The notes under the pieces: generated by a model
Databases searched by the model: none
The model's input: only the letters and a program-made list of their open reading frames with translations
Told to the model about the DNA's origin: nothing
Translations under genes and position numbers: made by a program
From: CF-113 sp035308345
Lineage (GTDB): Bacteria; Chloroflexota; Ktedonobacteria; Ktedonobacterales; Ktedonobacteraceae
Length of the DNA stretch: 5,723 nt
Direction: 5' to 3'
NCBI GenBank assembly: GCA_035308345.1
Contig: DATGGW010000249.1
Location: 1 to 5,723 of the forward strand
In this document: piece by piece, positions 4,580 to 5,723 of the stretch
How the letters are laid out: the number at the start of each line of letters is the position of its first letter
Numbering within the stretch: the first letter of the stretch is position 1

Positions 4580-5173
4580 ATGAATCCGCCCACCGGGATC
4601 ATCCTGGCCGGGGGACGCAGCGAACGCATGGGAACAAATAAGGCTTTGCTGCCTCTGCCTGGCAACCCATCTGTAACATTTCTAGCGTACCTGGTCTCAA
4701 CGCTGGCCTCCTGCTGCGCAGAAGCGCTGGTTGTGGCGCGCGACCAGGCGCAGTTTGGGGACGCTGTATTTCCTGGTGCGAGGATCGTGTTCGATCAGAA
4801 GCCGGGCGGCGGCCCCTTAATGGGGTTATACAGCGGTCTGAGCGCTATGCAATCTACATACGCCCTGGTGGTTGCGGTGGATATGCCGTTTGTGCAACCG
4901 GCTTTGCTGGCCTTTCTACTCGCGCACTACCAGCAAGATAGGCTGCTCGTTCCGGTAGTAGAGGGTGTGCCGCAGGTGTTGCTGGCCGTCTATCCACGTT
5001 CAATCCTGCCTCTAATCGAGTTATGTTTGCAACAGGGAAAACGCGCTCCCCGCTCCCTATTAGAACTTGCCCTCGTCCAATACATCGAAGAAGCGCAGCT
5101 ACGGCAGGTTGATCCTCAATTGCGCTCGTTTGTGGGCATCAATACCCCGCAAGAATTGCGCACGATGATGTAG
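4580..5173 (+). CDS. mobA: Molybdenum cofactor guanylyltransferase MobA
   Basis: This 197-residue cytoplasmic enzyme joins GMP from GTP to Mo-molybdopterin, producing the bis-MGD precursor used by DMSO-reductase-family enzymes such as formate dehydrogenase and respiratory nitrate reductase. The N-terminal nucleotide-binding signature is LAGGRSERMGTNKALLPL (9-26). GGGPLMGLYSGL (76-87) follows, then VVAVDMPF with Asp101, which corresponds to the metal-binding Asp of E. coli MobA. PQVLLAVYP (131-139) matches the family's PLxAxY region, and SFVGINTPQEL (183-193) matches the conserved NTP-D/E-L near the end. Length is normal. The ribosome binding site is weak (AGGA 4565-4568, 11 nt before ATG), so translation may depend partly on coupling with the upstream gene. 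Related nucleotidyltransferases such as MocA or IspD are less likely given the length and the terminal NTP motif. No other cofactor genes are in the window. Confidence 0.9.
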   Translation: MNPPTGIILAGGRSERMGTNKALLPLPGNPSVTFLAYLVSTLASCCAEALVVARDQAQFGDAVFPGARIVFDQKPGGGPLMGLYSGLSAMQSTYALVVAVDMPFVQPALLAFLLAHYQQDRLLVPVVEGVPQVLLAVYPRSILPLIELCLQQGKRAPRSLLELALVQYIEEAQLRQVDPQLRSFVGINTPQELRTMM

Positions 5174-5183
5174 GGACATAAGT

Positions 5184-5280
5184 GAGCCAGGGCGGGGACA
5201 AGCCCCGCCCGTACCCTATACGGCCTGTACGAGCCGCGTCGTAGCAGGGTAGGAGCGTGAGCTTGTCCCCACCCTGGCTC
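5184..5280. repeat. 97-bp imperfect palindrome between convergent mobA and fni
   Basis: The outer arms 5184-5203 and 5261-5280 are 20 bp long and complementary at 19 positions; the exception is G5194 against A5271. The interior has TACCCT (5212-5217) opposite AGGGTA (5246-5251) and CGGC (5221-5224) opposite GCCG (5233-5236), so almost the whole element can fold into one long cruciform or RNA hairpin. It fills most of the 118-bp gap between the two stop codons. No clear target-site duplication flanks it, and it has no coding capacity. The likeliest identity is a dispersed palindromic (REP- or MITE-like) element; a bidirectional transcription end is a compatible role. Confidence 0.7.
5190..5210 (+). 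terminator. GC-rich hairpin in the left arm of the palindrome
   Basis: GGGCGGGG (5190-5197) and CCCCGCCC (5203-5210) form a perfect 8-bp stem around the loop ACAAG, starting 17 bp after the mobA stop. It is very stable but lacks a following U-run. Because it uses the left-arm bases, it excludes the long outer stem of the surrounding palindrome, so two alternative folds compete. Termination or 3'-end protection of the mobA message is plausible. Confidence 0.4.
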
Positions 5281-5291
5281 GTTAACGCGCA

Positions 5292-5723
5292 TCAGTGCGT
5301 CCGCCTGCGCTGCGCCATCGCTTTCAACGTCTCATCAAAGCCGCGCATGGTCAACCAGTTGCGCGTCTCACCTGTTACAACGATATCCACCTGTTGCAAT
5401 TGCGCGACGGTCGCCGCTCCGCTCAATTGTATGGCTACCTTCATTTCCGCGATGGTGGTTTCCAGGAGCTCGCATACCGCGTCATAGCCCTGGCTGGCGG
5501 CTTTCAGGAATGGAAAACCCATGCCCACCATACTCGCACCCAGCGCCAGGGCGCGCGCCATATCCAGACCGCTGCGCACCCCGCCGGTGGAGATTAGCGG
5601 CAGGCTGGCGACGCCGGCCTCGACGACGGCGATGGGTGTAGCGATACCCCAGTCGCGATACAATTGGCCAATGTTATGCGTGCGCTCATCGCCGCGCCCG
5701 GCCGAACGAGCGGCTTCCATAGC
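5292..5723 (-). CDS. fni: Type 2 isopentenyl diphosphate isomerase (FMN-dependent), C-terminal part
   Basis: The frame is open to the right edge, so the N-terminal part is missing; the ATG at 5720 is most likely an internal Met, since family members have a Ser/Trp-rich segment directly before a similar EAAR motif. The 143 visible residues contain WGIATPIAVVEA, then PLISTGGVRSGLDMARAL and ALGASMVGMGFPFLKA, the C-terminal strands of an FMN-binding TIM barrel whose glycine loops hold the FMN phosphate. They are followed by a C-terminal helical region with LSGAATVAQLQ and LTMRGFDETLKAMAQRR. IDI-2 interconverts isopentenyl and dimethylallyl diphosphate in the cytoplasm, using reduced FMN, NADPH and magnesium, and so supplies isoprenoid synthesis. 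Other FMN barrel enzymes such as glutamate synthase or lactate oxidase are less likely given the C-terminal sequence. It converges with mobA across the palindrome. Confidence 0.88.
   Translation of the reverse strand, partial: AMEAARSAGRGDERTHNIGQLYRDWGIATPIAVVEAGVASLPLISTGGVRSGLDMARALALGASMVGMGFPFLKAASQGYDAVCELLETTIAEMKVAIQLSGAATVAQLQQVDIVVTGETRNWLTMRGFDETLKAMAQRRRTH

Noticed and set aside
4114..4665. 183-codon open frame on the minus strand opposite the 4090 gene and the start of mobA
   Set aside because: It is antisense to two coherent proteins, shows no recognisable domain, and has no ribosome binding site or promoter of its own that I can see.
5173..5291. Target-site duplication around the palindrome
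   Set aside because: The flanks (ACATAAGT on the left, GTTAACGC on the right) share no convincing direct repeat.
5295..5597. 100-codon plus-strand frame opposite the isomerase gene
   Set aside because: It is His/Arg/Gln-rich and antisense to a well-conserved FMN barrel sequence, so it is a shadow.

Overview
The window looks like a piece of a bacterial chromosome of moderate G+C. The gene set (Dps, GlsB/YeaQ-type small membrane proteins, an ECF-like sigma factor, a DUF1611 protein, MobA, FMN-dependent type 2 isopentenyl diphosphate isomerase) and the compact intergenic palindrome recall Chloroflexota, particularly Ktedonobacteria. That placement is inference from gene style, not from a marker gene. 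I see no rRNA, tRNA, CRISPR array, transposase or phage gene.

Left part (1-2887, all + strand): the 3' end of a dps gene is followed by a 159-bp AT-rich spacer with helically spaced TAACGYT repeats. Next come three consecutive genes for 107-117-residue, three-helix membrane proteins of the GlsB/YeaQ/YmgE (transglycosylase-associated) type. The first is canonical; the second and third are divergent and resemble each other. After two tandem RNA hairpins come a four-helix membrane protein with a long disordered cytoplasmic N-terminus and, 13 bp further, an ECF-like sigma-70 factor. Together these read as a general-stress and envelope locus. The four-helix protein is the only candidate membrane partner for the sigma factor, because no recognisable anti-sigma gene is present.

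Middle part (2889-3944, - strand): a DUF1611 (DgcN-like) P-loop protein converges on the sigma gene, with a single base between the two stop codons. A 145-bp divergent intergenic region (3945-4089) holds candidate promoters for both directions.

Right part (4090-5723): a small three-helix membrane protein of unknown function lies 16 bp upstream of mobA (molybdenum cofactor guanylyltransferase), probably in one transcript. mobA converges with the C-terminal part of an IDI-2 gene (fni) that runs off the right edge. The 118-bp gap between them is almost filled by a 97-bp imperfect palindrome with near-perfect 20-bp arms. It is probably a dispersed palindromic or MITE-like element that may also serve as a bidirectional transcript end.

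The most unusual item is the array of three GlsB-like paralogues, a four-helix protein with a similar helix-RRR-helix hairpin, and a sigma factor. It could be a self-contained membrane-stress module, but that function is a hypothesis.
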